Source of the DNA: Armatimonadota bacterium
GTDB taxonomy: Bacteria; Armatimonadota; Fimbriimonadia; Fimbriimonadales; Fimbriimonadaceae
Direction: 5' to 3'
Length of the DNA: 64,000 nt
Assembly: GCA_018268355.1 (NCBI GenBank)
Contig: JAFDWR010000002.1
Span: forward strand, 308,411 to 372,410
This document shows, piece by piece, positions 50,687 to 57,025 of the stretch (its first letter is position 1; every line of letters starts with the position of its first letter). A program made the translations under genes and the position numbers. The notes beneath the pieces were generated by a model. That model was not told the origin of the DNA, did not search any database, and saw only the letters and a list, made by a program, of their open reading frames with translations.

Positions 50687-52870
50687 ATGGCTAAACCCCC
50701 TGTCTCAATCGAGAAGCTGATCGAAGATTTCGGTCCGCACCCCGCCTACACACCTCCCGGCGGTTGGGTGGGCAGGGATGATCCCGACAAACTGGTGAAG
50801 ACGCACTGTTGCTTCTGCGGTATGCAATGCGGGATCCAGTTAAAGGTCAAAAAAGACCAAGTCATCGGCTTTGAGCCTTGGGAAGAATTTCCGTTTAACA
50901 AGGGGAAGCTCTGCCCCAAAGGTGTGAAGCGATACCTGCAAGGGGGCCACCCTGATCGACTGCTCAACCCACTGAAAAACGTGCCGGGCAAAGGATTCAT
51001 TTCCATCTCATGGGAGGAAGCTTTCGGAACGACGATCAAAGCCATCCAGGATGTTCAAGCCAAGTATGGGAAAGACTCGGTGGCGTTTCTTTCCGGCGTA
51101 TCTCTTACCAACGAGAAGAGTTACCTGATTGGGAAATTTGCACGACTCGCCTTGCAGACCGCCAACCTCGATTACAACGGTCGCCTCTGCATGGTCAGCG
51201 CCGGAGCAGGAAACAAGAAGGCGTTTGGACTCGACCGTGCCTCCAACTACTGGGAAGATATTGTCCATGCCGAAGTGATTCTATTGGCAGGGACGAATGT
51301 CGCCGAGTGTTCACCCATCACCACCGACTACATCTGGCGGGCCCGGGATCGCGGCGCGAAACTCATCGTCATCGATCCCCGCGTAACGCCCATCGCCCGC
51401 ACGTGCGATCTTCACCTTCCCGTCCTGCCGGGGACGGATTCGGCCCTCCTCCTTGGCATCCTCCGGGTCTTAATCGAAGAGGGATTAACCAACGAGGAGT
51501 TTATCGCGGAATACACTTCGGGTTGGGAAGAAACGAAAGCATCGGCTCTTGCGCTTCCGCTGGAAGAGGCGAGTCGAATCAGCGGGATTAAGGTCGAGGA
51601 CATCGTTCGAGCCGGAAAAATGTGGGGTAAAGCCAAGACCAGCTTCCTGATGCACGCACGCGGGATCGAGCACAGTTCCAAAGGCGTGGACAACGTGGTG
51701 AGCTGCATCAACCTCGTTCTCGCCACCGGGCGGATTGGGCGCAAGGGCTGCGGATACGGAACCATCACGGGCCAAGGCAACGGACAAGGAGGGCGCGAAC
51801 ACGGTCACAAGTGCGACCAGCTCCCCGGGAACCGAGATATCTCAAACCCGGCTCACCGCGAGTACATCTGCTCGGTTTGGGGCTGCACCGACGAAGAACT
51901 CCCCGGCAAGGGCCACACCGCTCCCGAGATCATGGAAATGATCCACGCCGGTGAGATCAAAGCCCTCATCTCCATTTGCTTCAACCCGCTGGTCTCGTTG
52001 CCAGACTCTAACTTCACACGCGAGGCACTCAACAAACTAGAGCACTACACGGCCATCGACTTCTTCTTGAATGAAACAGCTCACCATGCCGACATCGTGA
52101 TGGCGGGATCGCTTCACGAAGAAGAGGAAGGAACCAGCACGAGTGCCGAAGGGCGGGTGATCCGTATCAAAAAGGCGGTCAATCCTCCTGGAGACGCCAA
52201 GGCCGACACCGACATCATCTTGGAACTTGCTCGGCGGCTTGGACGAGGCAAGTTCTTTGACCACTTCAAGACGTCGGAGGACATCTTCAACGAACTGAGA
52301 GTGGCGAGCAAGGGCGGAACCGCCGATTACTACGGAATCACCTACGAGCGAATCGAGAATGAGCTCGGCGTCTTTTGGCCCTGCCCCGAAATTGGCCACC
52401 CAGGCACCCCGCGCCTGTGGGAGGACTTGAAGTTCAAGACCCCAGACGGCAAAGCCCACTTCAATGCGGTGAAGTATCGGCCGCCGCTGGAAGAACCCGA
52501 TGATGAGTACCCGGTGGTTCTGACGACCGGTCGAGTTGTGTCGCACTATTTGAGCGGAACGCAAACCCGTCGGATCGGGGCGTTGGTCGATCTCTGTTCC
52601 GATCCCTACGTGGAGATTCACCCGACGTTGGCTGCACAATATGGCATCGCCGACAAGGACTGGATGCGCGTCAGTAGTCGGCGGGGCGAAGTCGTCCTTC
52701 AGGCTAAAGTGGTCACCACGATTCGCCCGGACACCGTTTTCATCCCGTACCACTGGTCCGGGCGTAAGGCGGCAAATAATCTCACCATCCGTTCCTACGA
52801 TCCCGTCAGTGGCATCCCTGAATACAAACGGGCCTGCGTGAAGATCGAGAAGTCTGAGCCGCCGCATTGA
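50687..52870 (+). CDS. NasA/NarB-like molybdopterin nitrate reductase, catalytic subunit
   Basis: 727-aa bis-MGD oxidoreductase. The N-terminal 4Fe-4S cluster is bound by C41, C44, C48 and C76. The Mo ligand appears as cysteine 168 in NGRLCMVSAGAG, as in NasA/NapA-type enzymes and unlike the Asp ligand of NarG. The C-terminal MopB domain (VLTTGRVVSHYLSGTQTRR, PYHWSGRKAANNLT) is complete. There is no Tat signal, so it is cytoplasmic. Flanking NarK, NarI-like and Moco genes make nitrate the likely substrate; formate dehydrogenase is excluded mainly by context. Transcribed leaderless from S5. Confidence 0.88.
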   Translation: MAKPPVSIEKLIEDFGPHPAYTPPGGWVGRDDPDKLVKTHCCFCGMQCGIQLKVKKDQVIGFEPWEEFPFNKGKLCPKGVKRYLQGGHPDRLLNPLKNVPGKGFISISWEEAFGTTIKAIQDVQAKYGKDSVAFLSGVSLTNEKSYLIGKFARLALQTANLDYNGRLCMVSAGAGNKKAFGLDRASNYWEDIVHAEVILLAGTNVAECSPITTDYIWRARDRGAKLIVIDPRVTPIARTCDLHLPVLPGTDSALLLGILRVLIEEGLTNEEFIAEYTSGWEETKASALALPLEEASRISGIKVEDIVRAGKMWGKAKTSFLMHARGIEHSSKGVDNVVSCINLVLATGRIGRKGCGYGTITGQGNGQGGREHGHKCDQLPGNRDISNPAHREYICSVWGCTDEELPGKGHTAPEIMEMIHAGEIKALISICFNPLVSLPDSNFTREALNKLEHYTAIDFFLNETAHHADIVMAGSLHEEEEGTSTSAEGRVIRIKKAVNPPGDAKADTDIILELARRLGRGKFFDHFKTSEDIFNELRVASKGGTADYYGITYERIENELGVFWPCPEIGHPGTPRLWEDLKFKTPDGKAHFNAVKYRPPLEEPDDEYPVVLTTGRVVSHYLSGTQTRRIGALVDLCSDPYVEIHPTLAAQYGIADKDWMRVSSRRGEVVLQAKVVTTIRPDTVFIPYHWSGRKAANNLTIRSYDPVSGIPEYKRACVKIEKSEPPH

Positions 52871-53318
52871 AACGGGCCTTTGCTCTGGAGCCATTCTCTC
52901 GAGATCATAACGACGGCCTGCACCTCGCTCGGGCGCTAAGAGAGGAGCGCCCGGATGCTCCCGCATTGGCTCGTGCGGCTTGGGACGCGAGCTTGCCGAC
53001 CACTTTGCCGAAGAGGAGCGGCTCCTCGGCCCGCTCGCCGGTGCAGATTCTGCCCGCTTATATGAAGAACACCGGCAGATCGAACAGCTCATCAGCGAAT
53101 TGCCGACTTCGTGCGTACCGCTTGGGCAAGCTCTTGAAGATCACATTCGCTGGGAAGAACGGGTGCTGTTTCCTGCGATTGAATCTCGCATGACCCCCGA
53201 TGAGGAGGCCAACTTGGCTCAGGAAGCTCTCAAAATGGAGCATCGCCGGTGGGAATCCTGCCCAAGCCGGGCCGAAATCGTGCACCGAAGGATCGACCGC
53301 CTTCAGAACAAGGACTGA
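52867..53318 (+). pseudogene. Hemerythrin-like protein split by a frameshift
   Basis: The frame from TTG 52,867 reads a hemerythrin start (LEPFSRDHNDGLHLARALREERP...ARAAW), then loses similarity. The rest continues in another frame from about 52,983 (GRELADHFAEEERLLGPL, YEEHRQIEQLI, LEDHIRWEERVLFPAIE) to 53,318. Adding one G to the run GGG at 52,982-52,984 would restore AAWGRELADHF. It could be a real inactivating deletion or a homopolymer sequencing error. The start overlaps the reductase stop. An intact product would be an O2- or NO-binding di-iron protein. Confidence 0.85.
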
Positions 53319-53321
53319 GAA

Positions 53322-53555
53322 CTACTGCATCTTCATCAAACGCTTCACCCCGGCCAGCATCCAGATATTGATGCCGAGAAGCAAGAAGCTGAATGCCGAG
53401 GCTTGAATCACCATCACGGTCTTTCCGGCCAGGATGTTTTCGAGCACCATCACAAACAGCCACAGCTGGATGAGAAACAAGATCAACGCAAACAGTAAGA
53501 ACCCGACGAAGACGACTGCCTTTTGGCGACGGCGATGGAATTGCGGCGTGTTCAT
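53322..53555 (-). CDS. Small membrane protein of reductase module (DUF6755-like)
   Basis: 77-aa protein with two TM helices (AVVFVGFLLFALILFLIQLWLFV and SAFSFLLLGINIWMLAGV) and basic ends. The ATG overlaps the Rieske gene stop (TGATG), so it is co-translated as the last gene of the ferredoxin-Rieske operon. It probably anchors or stabilises the Rieske protein. DUF6755 is suggested from memory of similar gene neighbourhoods. Confidence 0.7.
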   Translation of the reverse strand: MNTPQFHRRRQKAVVFVGFLLFALILFLIQLWLFVMVLENILAGKTVMVIQASAFSFLLLGINIWMLAGVKRLMKMQ

Positions 53556-54052
53556 CAGTGGTCACCTTTGATTGCACCAGTCGCCCAGATTTCGCTACCG
53601 CGAACTTCGATCTTAACTTGGGGAAGGGGGTGCGGCGGCGGACCTTGAACCACGCTACCGTCTTCCAAGGAAAAAGCACCGTTGTGGCATGGGCAGTAAA
53701 GGAGCTCGCGCTCGTTCTTGACTTCGTACTCCACGGGGCAAGAAAGGTGAGTGCACCGCCGTTTGAAGGCAACAAATTCGCCGTCCTTCTTCCGAACGAG
53801 AATACACAGATCACCTGGTCGCGGGTAGCTGAAAGCAAGCGCGGAGCCGGGTTTCAAATCTTCGGTGGAGCATATTTTTGCGGCTTCAAACTTGATTTCC
53901 TCCCTCGGAATTTGGGCGTAGGCCGCCAGTGCGGCCGTGCTAACCGCAACGCCGCCACTAGCTAACGTGAGAAACTTGAAGAACTCACGGCGGGTCACAA
54001 AGTGGTCGTCTTCCCACTCAATCGGAAAATCTTCTTTCAGCTTGTCGTTCAT
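53555..54052 (-). CDS. Rieske 2Fe-2S protein with twin-arginine signal
   Basis: 165-aa protein. N-terminal TRREFFKFLTLASGG with a hydrophobic helix is a Tat-type signal anchor (about 24-50), so the cluster domain faces outside the cytoplasmic membrane. The 2Fe-2S ligands are in CTHLSCPVEY (about 97-106) and CPCHNGAF (about 119-126). It lies 6 nt after the four-cluster ferredoxin gene. In cytochrome bc/b6f complexes this protein takes electrons from quinol; here it is paired with a ferredoxin and a NarI-like protein instead of a bc1-type cytochrome b. Confidence 0.9.
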   Translation of the reverse strand: MNDKLKEDFPIEWEDDHFVTRREFFKFLTLASGGVAVSTAALAAYAQIPREEIKFEAAKICSTEDLKPGSALAFSYPRPGDLCILVRKKDGEFVAFKRRCTHLSCPVEYEVKNERELLYCPCHNGAFSLEDGSVVQGPPPHPLPQVKIEVRGSEIWATGAIKGDH

Positions 54053-54058
54053 GTTGGA

Positions 54059-54664
54059 TTAGTGCTCCACTTGCCGCACGGCGGTCAAAAGGTCAGATCG
54101 ACGAACAACGGCATCAGGTTTAACTGTGAGCTGTTTTGTTCCTTGGGGCATCATCAGGTGAACCTTGGTAGTGATCTTCTTGTTGCCAAAAATAAACTCG
54201 TTGATCGGAGTTCCTGAGCGTTCGGCGGCGAGTTCTTCGGGCGTGCCGTAAAATAGCGCTCCCGATGGGCAAACCGTGGCACACATGGGCTTTAGGCCGA
54301 TAGAAGTGCGGTCGTAGCACATGTCGCACTTCATCATCTGGTCCACCTCAACGTCGTATTTGGGTACTCCGAATGGACAAGCGAACAGGCAATTTGTGCA
54401 CCCAATACACCTTGGCTTAAGCGAGCTTTGCACTACTCCATCGGGGGTTTTTTTGATGGCATCCGCAGGGCAAACCATCGCGCAGGCGGGCTCATCGCAG
54501 TGCATGCAGATGATCGGCGTTGTCTGCACGGTATCGGCGCGCTGTACTTGCTCCAAGTGAATCATCGAGACGCCCGGGTGGGTGTCGCACTCAGCGCACG
54601 CCTGAACGCAGGCATTGCAACCGATGCACCGGCTTGGGTCTATGTAGAACTGCCGCTCACTCAC
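54059..54664 (-). CDS. Four-cluster 4Fe-4S ferredoxin subunit (DmsB/NrfC-like)
   Basis: 201-aa iron-sulfur electron-transfer subunit. Four cysteine groups are visible: [35 protein letters not shown] and CDMC...CATVC, enough for four 4Fe-4S clusters. There is no signal sequence, so it is cytoplasmic like the NasA-like catalytic subunit and is its likely electron donor. GTG 54,664 is 42.5 bp from palindrome S6. It heads a three-gene operon with the Rieske and small membrane proteins. Confidence 0.92.
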   Translation of the reverse strand: MSERQFYIDPSRCIGCNACVQACAECDTHPGVSMIHLEQVQRADTVQTTPIICMHCDEPACAMVCPADAIKKTPDGVVQSSLKPRCIGCTNCLFACPFGVPKYDVEVDQMMKCDMCYDRTSIGLKPMCATVCPSGALFYGTPEELAAERSGTPINEFIFGNKKITTKVHLMMPQGTKQLTVKPDAVVRRSDLLTAVRQVEH

Positions 54665-54697
54665 AACGACTATGGTTGCACTCCGAGCAACCGCCCA

Positions 54698-54715
54698 CCA
54701 TGATATCCGTCATAA
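54698..54715 (-). promoter_or_regulatory. Crp/Fnr-type site S6 (ferredoxin-Rieske operon)
   Basis: CCATGATATCCGTCATAA is centred at 54,706.5, 42.5 bp from the GTG at 54,664. The -10 (about 54,672-54,677, AACCAT on the minus strand) is weak, suggesting strong dependence on the activator. Confidence 0.75.
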
Positions 54716-54759
54716 AGCCGGCAGCACCTGATTGAAGCTCGCTCTTAGGATCATTCCAC

Positions 54760-54777
54760 ATATGATCGATGTCATAG
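54760..54777 (+). promoter_or_regulatory. Crp/Fnr-type site S7 (porin)
   Basis: ATATGATCGATGTCATAG is centred at 54,768.5, exactly 41.5 bp from the porin ATG at 54,810. The -10 region reads AAAGAT. It is 62 bp from S6, which serves the opposite strand. Confidence 0.78.
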
Positions 54778-54809
54778 GAATCCAAGAAGCAATCAGTAAA
54801 GATTGACTC

Positions 54810-55979
54810 ATGCCGATCCTTCTGGACCACTTCGACAAGAGCGACATCCATGTCAAACCGATTCTGGAGTTTCGAGCCAGGTACGAGCGGCGGTTAGATT
54901 CGGACTTTCAACCCGACCGGGGTGATAATCGAAGCAACCTGTTGCTCCGAGGTCGAGTCGGTCTGCAAATGAGTAGAGACGGTCTCACTGGCAGAATCGT
55001 GTACCAACATGCGACCTCTCTCAACTGGCTCCCTGCCGGAAACGGTATTGCGATCCGAAGCGATCTCCTTGAGGCCAACGTCAGCTTCAAAAGTGGAGGG
55101 ACTACCTACACTCTCGGGCGGCAACGTTTCGGGCTGGGCAATCGAAGGCTCATCGGCGAACTTGAGTGGAACAATGTCGCCAACTCTTTCGAGGGCCTAA
55201 AGGTTGAAGACCGAACCTGGACCTTTTTACTGATGCGTACAGGCGTATTGCCAACTCCCTCGAAGGGTTTAGTTTTGTTGGGAGTCAGCTTCAAGAGGGC
55301 GTCCAACACGACCGCCCTCATCATCAAGGTTGATGACGCGAAGGGTGTAGAGCAGACTCGGTATACGCTTTCGACAGAGGGAACTCTCAAGCCCAGTGCG
55401 AAGTCGGCCTTGAGCTACCAAATCGCCGTTCAGGCGGGTCATCAGGATGGGAAAAACGTGCAAGCCTGGGCGGCAAATGGGAGATACGGGATCGATGTTG
55501 CACCAAAGGTAGAGGCGTACAGCGAACTTAACGTTGCCAGCGGCGGCAGTAGCAACCGAGTCAACGCCACTTTTGATCAGCTTTATCCCAGTGCGCATGA
55601 TCGGCTTGGATTGATGGACACAACCGGGTGGAAGAACATTGTCTCCGCAACCGCCGGAGTGAAGTTCAAACCAAATGCCACTTCGTCGCTCCGGCTCAGT
55701 TACACCTGGCTTCAGCTTTACGACAAGCGTGACGCTTGGTATGGAGTAGGAGGAGGGATTAATTCCTTCGGCGCAACTCTTTATAGGGATCCAACCGGCA
55801 ACTCCGGTCGCGATATTGGGCAAGAGTTCAGCCTGGATTACTCTTCGACGTTGGCCAATGGCTTCACCATGAGTGCTGGTGCTGGAGTCTTTCTTCCGGG
55901 CCGGTTTGTGAAGTCCTTTGGTGGGGGTAGATCGGGAAATCAGACATTCGGCTACTTCATGCTCGGTTGGAAATTCTGA
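54810..55979 (+). CDS. Alginate-export-type outer-membrane porin lacking a signal peptide
   Basis: 389-aa beta-barrel protein: alternating amphipathic strands (RSNLLLRGRVGLQMSRDGLTGRI, YTLGRQRFGLGNRRLIGELEW, SLRLSYTWLQLYDKRDAW) and a terminal aromatic (LGWKF), like the alginate_exp porins often found beside nitrate/nitrite genes. The N-terminus MPILLDHFDKSDIHV has no signal sequence. A stop codon stands two codons before the ATG, and palindrome S7 occupies the upstream DNA. Either export is non-standard or the gene has lost its 5' end. It may pass nitrate through the outer membrane. Confidence 0.8.
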   Translation: MPILLDHFDKSDIHVKPILEFRARYERRLDSDFQPDRGDNRSNLLLRGRVGLQMSRDGLTGRIVYQHATSLNWLPAGNGIAIRSDLLEANVSFKSGGTTYTLGRQRFGLGNRRLIGELEWNNVANSFEGLKVEDRTWTFLLMRTGVLPTPSKGLVLLGVSFKRASNTTALIIKVDDAKGVEQTRYTLSTEGTLKPSAKSALSYQIAVQAGHQDGKNVQAWAANGRYGIDVAPKVEAYSELNVASGGSSNRVNATFDQLYPSAHDRLGLMDTTGWKNIVSATAGVKFKPNATSSLRLSYTWLQLYDKRDAWYGVGGGINSFGATLYRDPTGNSGRDIGQEFSLDYSSTLANGFTMSAGAGVFLPGRFVKSFGGGRSGNQTFGYFMLGWKF

Positions 55980-55980
55980 C

Positions 55981-56682
55981 CTAACGGACGGCTTCCAGCA
56001 ACCGGTCCAGATCCTTTACGAGGATATGCCGCGCCTGGGTTTCAATCCACTCCTGCTTCTGCCAACGGCTCATGATGCGGATCGTGGACTCCACGGTCGT
56101 ACCTGCGAGCTCAGCGATTTCTTGCCTCGTGAGGGGAACGTCCAACAAAAGCCCCTCTGGGAGCTCTCGCCCAAACGACCGTGTGAGCACGAGAAGCACG
56201 GCTGCCACGCGTTGCTCAACCGTCCCTACCGAGAGGTGTGCAATCAGGTCGAATGATTGTCTTAGCCGGTGTGTGGTGCGCTTGAACACCTGTTCTTTCA
56301 AAACGACATTTTTTTCATAGACCGGCAAAAAGCCTGCCTTCGGCACTTTGAGATACCAGGTTCCGGTGATCGCTTTGGCTGACTGCGGGCACCCTGTGCC
56401 ATCGATGGCCCCTAACAAACCGAACACGTGCCCTGGCCCCATGATTTCGGTCGTTATCTCCTGATGGCTTGGTCCTACTGTAGTCATCTTGATGAACCCA
56501 GTTCCCACCACACCAAAAAAAGAGACGCTGCTACCGCTAAGCCAAATCGTCTCGCCCTTTTCGGCATGCGCCATGCGAGAATTCACCACAAGCTCGCCGA
56601 CCTGATCATCTGTGAGGCCTCCAAGCAGCGTGCTGCTCAAGAAAACCTCCCGGCGCGACGGTGCTTCTGCTTGCTCAGACAT
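55981..56682 (-). CDS. Crp/Fnr-family transcriptional regulator 2
   Basis: 233 aa. A cNMP-binding-like barrel (about 15-130) and dimerisation helix precede a winged helix with recognition segment TTVESTIRIMSRW, almost the same as regulator 1 (TTVESAIRITSRW). The Glu and Arg of this helix align with the Crp residues that read the TGA core, matching the TGA/TCA halves of the seven palindromes. It has only one cysteine and no N-terminal cluster motif, so it is Dnr/NnrR-like rather than Fnr-like. Its own promoter has no obvious palindrome. Confidence 0.88.
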   Translation of the reverse strand: MSEQAEAPSRREVFLSSTLLGGLTDDQVGELVVNSRMAHAEKGETIWLSGSSVSFFGVVGTGFIKMTTVGPSHQEITTEIMGPGHVFGLLGAIDGTGCPQSAKAITGTWYLKVPKAGFLPVYEKNVVLKEQVFKRTTHRLRQSFDLIAHLSVGTVEQRVAAVLLVLTRSFGRELPEGLLLDVPLTRQEIAELAGTTVESTIRIMSRWQKQEWIETQARHILVKDLDRLLEAVR

Positions 56683-56748
56683 GGAATGAGTTTGGCAGAT
56701 TAGTCAAGCGCATATTCAGACCACATTGCCGCAATTGAGCTCATATCT

Positions 56749-56889
56749 TGTCTCTCCAAGGTCTCTCTAACGCGGTGGAAAACTGTGGACATTTAGGTTC
56801 AACGACGGACGAACGGCCTAGTTCGTTGAACCTAATAAATGTCAGTCCTAAGGAGTGAGTCGGGAGTTCGAATCTCCCCGGGGCCGCCA
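56749..56889. repeat. Island-end repeat, middle copy (141 bp)
   Basis: It aligns without gaps to 63,515-63,655 (about 87% identical by hand count). Order: (T)GTCTCTC and GGTCTCTC with starts 11 bp apart, a conserved CGCGGTGGAAAAC, a hairpin with 13-bp perfect stem TTAGGTTCAACGA (56,793-56,805 with 56,823-56,835), then the 45-nt tRNA-Arg 3' core (56,845-56,889). The core has a valid T-stem but no 5' tRNA half, so it is an attachment site and not a tRNA. It divides the nitrate and metal islands. Confidence 0.85.
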
Positions 56890-56937
56890 AGTTTTTGAAT
56901 CTAAAAGTGTGGGAGTAGGGTTTGGTAGGAGGTGTTT

Positions 56938-57011
56938 GGTCTCTCAAAGGTCTCTCTACGACCACGGAGGGCGTCGCCTCTGACAGCTGTTGAGCGCTAT
57001 TCAGAGGCGAC
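56938..57011. repeat. Left-end repeat of second island: GGTCTCTC pair and hairpin
   Basis: GGTCTCTC at 56,938-56,945 and 56,949-56,956 (again 11 bp apart) is followed by an 11-bp perfect inverted repeat GTCGCCTCTGA (56,973-56,983) with TCAGAGGCGAC (57,001-57,011) around a 17-nt loop. The layout copies that of the other two end repeats with a different stem sequence. It also follows the czcA stop and may act as that operon's terminator. Confidence 0.65.
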
Positions 57012-57025
57012 AAGCTACTTTTCCT

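Noticed and set aside
50687..52870. Formate dehydrogenase alpha subunit
   Set aside because: The Mo-ligand region (NGRLCMVSAG) can occur in both families, but the neighbouring NarK pair, NarI-like protein, NnrS and porin all point to nitrate. No other Fdh subunit or formate transporter is present.
56845..56889. Possible second tRNA-Arg gene (and a third at 63,611-63,655)
   Set aside because: Only the anticodon-loop-to-CCA half is present. The upstream sequence cannot form an acceptor 5' strand, D-arm or anticodon 5' stem.
56938..56956. GGTCTCTC repeats considered as a CRISPR or iteron array
   Set aside because: There are only two copies per locus with an 11-bp period, no spacers, no cas genes and no replication initiator. 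They fit better as accessory sites at the island ends.
56741..57013. Minus-strand ORF with APGRFELPTHSLGL-type sequence (also 63,555-63,761)
   Set aside because: This peptide is the well-known false translation of the antisense strand of a tRNA 3' end; the DNA is the attachment core and not a gene.
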